From Chloroflexota bacterium (lineage in GTDB: Bacteria > Chloroflexota > FW602-bin22 > JAMCYS01): 6,125 nucleotides of DNA. The stretch lies in contig JAJZQK010000227.1 in the NCBI GenBank assembly GCA_021847625.1, forward strand, positions 1 through 6,125. The letters are read 5' to 3'. The notes beneath the pieces were generated by a model. That model saw only the letters and a list, made by a program, of their open reading frames with translations. It was not told the DNA's origin and made no database searches. Position numbers and translations under genes: made by a program. Positions 5,306 through 6,125 of this stretch are shown here, one piece after another. The stretch's first letter is position 1. Each line of letters begins with the position of its first letter.

Positions 5306-6125
5306 CCCCAATTGCCCCCCATATCACCGCCTACCTGCGCGAGCGGCTACCTCTCGAACGGCGAGCGAGCCCCCACACCTGCGACACCTACGCCTACGCG
5401 TTTCAGCTCCTGTTCGAGTTCGCCAGCGACCGGCTGGGGAGGCAGCCATCGAACCTGGAACTGGAGCACATTGATGCACCTCTTATCTTAGCGTTCCTAG
5501 AGTACATCCAGGAAAAGCGTGGCAACAGCGCCCGCACCCGTAACGCACGGCTGGCCGCGATCAAGTCCTTCATGCGCTACGTCGAGCATCGGGTTCCCGC
5601 GGCCCTGGATCAGATTCGGCAAGTCCTTGCGATCCCGGCGCAGCGAACCGAGGGCCGCATCGTACGTCACCTGACGGCTACCGAGCAGCAGGCATTGCTC
5701 GACGCGCCTGAACCGACGACGAGGGCGGGCGTGCGCGATCGAGCGATCTGTCATCTTGCCATCGCAGGCGGCCTGAGGGTCTCGGAGCTCGTCGGGCTGC
5801 GCGTCGACGACGTGACCTTCCGCGGCCCATATGCCGATGTGCTTGTCCGCGGGAAGGGCCGGAAGCATCGGGCGCTACCGCTCTGGAGGCAAGTCGCAGA
5901 CAGCCTGCGGGCCTGGCTTGCTCTACGAGGCGAGGCGCGTATGCCGGAGTTCTTCCTCAACGCAAGGGGCGGTCCGCTCACCCGCTCAGGCGTCGCGCAC
6001 ATCCTGCGCCGACACAAGACGGTAGCGGCGGCCTCCTGCCCTTCCCTCATGGACAAGCCCGTCTCGCCGCATGTGCTCCGCCACTCGTGCGCCATGAACG
6101 TGCTTCGTTCGACGGGAAGCACACG
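5302..6125 (+). CDS. Tyrosine recombinase, third of trio (RitC-like), 3' end off window
   Basis: The ATG at 5302 overlaps the preceding stop (ATGA). The frame stays open to the window edge, giving 274 residues. An N-terminal core-binding domain (about 5-110, including NSARTRNARLAAIKSFMRYV) precedes the catalytic domain. Seen catalytic residues are Arg159 (GGLRVSE), Lys185 (RGKGRKH), His257 and Arg260 (HVLRH). The second His and the Tyr nucleophile are expected within about the next 40 residues, beyond the window. Full length would be about 320-340 residues. It is a typical XerC/XerD-like enzyme and clearly different from the other two, so the trio is not a recent tandem duplication. Confidence 0.88.
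   Translation, partial: MTPIAPHITAYLRERLPLERRASPHTCDTYAYAFQLLFEFASDRLGRQPSNLELEHIDAPLILAFLEYIQEKRGNSARTRNARLAAIKSFMRYVEHRVPAALDQIRQVLAIPAQRTEGRIVRHLTATEQQALLDAPEPTTRAGVRDRAICHLAIAGGLRVSELVGLRVDDVTFRGPYADVLVRGKGRKHRALPLWRQVADSLRAWLALRGEARMPEFFLNARGGPLTRSGVAHILRRHKTVAAASCPSLMDKPVSPHVLRHSCAMNVLRSTGST

Larger units (their letters stand above)
2968..6125 (+). mobile_element. RIT-type element (recombinase in trio), left end to beyond window
   Basis: Three different tyrosine recombinase genes in one direction with overlapping stop/start codons are the hallmark of RIT elements; Tn554-like transposons carry a comparable set but with a different third gene. The size order here (415, 300 and over 274 residues) fits the RIT pattern. 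Half-site repeats at 2968-3103 mark the left end, and interruption of the transposase frame at that point shows that it is an insertion. The right end and any passenger genes would lie beyond 6125. Confidence 0.78.

Noticed and set aside
5751..6122. 123-residue minus-strand frame at the right edge
   Set aside because: Antisense to the conserved catalytic region of the third recombinase.

Overview
This is a GC-rich bacterial window dominated by mobile DNA. The high GC content, GC-rich third codon positions and strong Shine-Dalgarno sites fit an environmental high-GC bacterium (a proteobacterium, Myxococcota, Rokubacteria or similar). The sequence alone does not fix the taxon.

Left part (1-1657). 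The minus strand carries the N-terminal 233 codons of a gene that runs off the left edge. It resembles the helical N-terminal region of multi-copy HNH-endonuclease-type proteins, and its linker holds three repeats of an (A)(E/K)DPPQD motif. An AT-rich palindrome overlaps the -10 box of this gene and looks like an operator. Next come about 590 bp without a convincing gene, containing several clear inverted repeats, and then a small unrecognised minus-strand gene (102 codons).

Middle part (about 1738-2973). Here lies a DDE transposase of an IS4-like type, with a fold-back hairpin over its ribosome binding site. Its first Asp, second Asp and Glu can be recognised, but the conserved block around the Glu breaks off right after it. 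At that point a second element begins, so the IS has been interrupted.

Right part (about 2968 to the end). Three tyrosine recombinases sit on the plus strand with overlapping stop and start codons (7 bp and 4 bp overlaps). The sizes are 415, 300 and more than 274 residues. This is the organisation of RIT (recombinase in trio) elements. The first two enzymes have complete R-K-HxxR-H-Y active sites. The third is cut by the window edge after HxxR. The left end of the element holds an array of half-sites (TTATGTG and its complement) in alternating orientation at an exact 13-bp step, including a 13-6-13 palindrome like a core recombination site. A further inverted copy overlaps a -10-like box, and the leader of the first recombinase can form a 10-bp stem hiding its ribosome binding site. 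Together these suggest a self-controlled trio element nested in an older IS. The right end of the trio element and the rest of the IS would be beyond the window.
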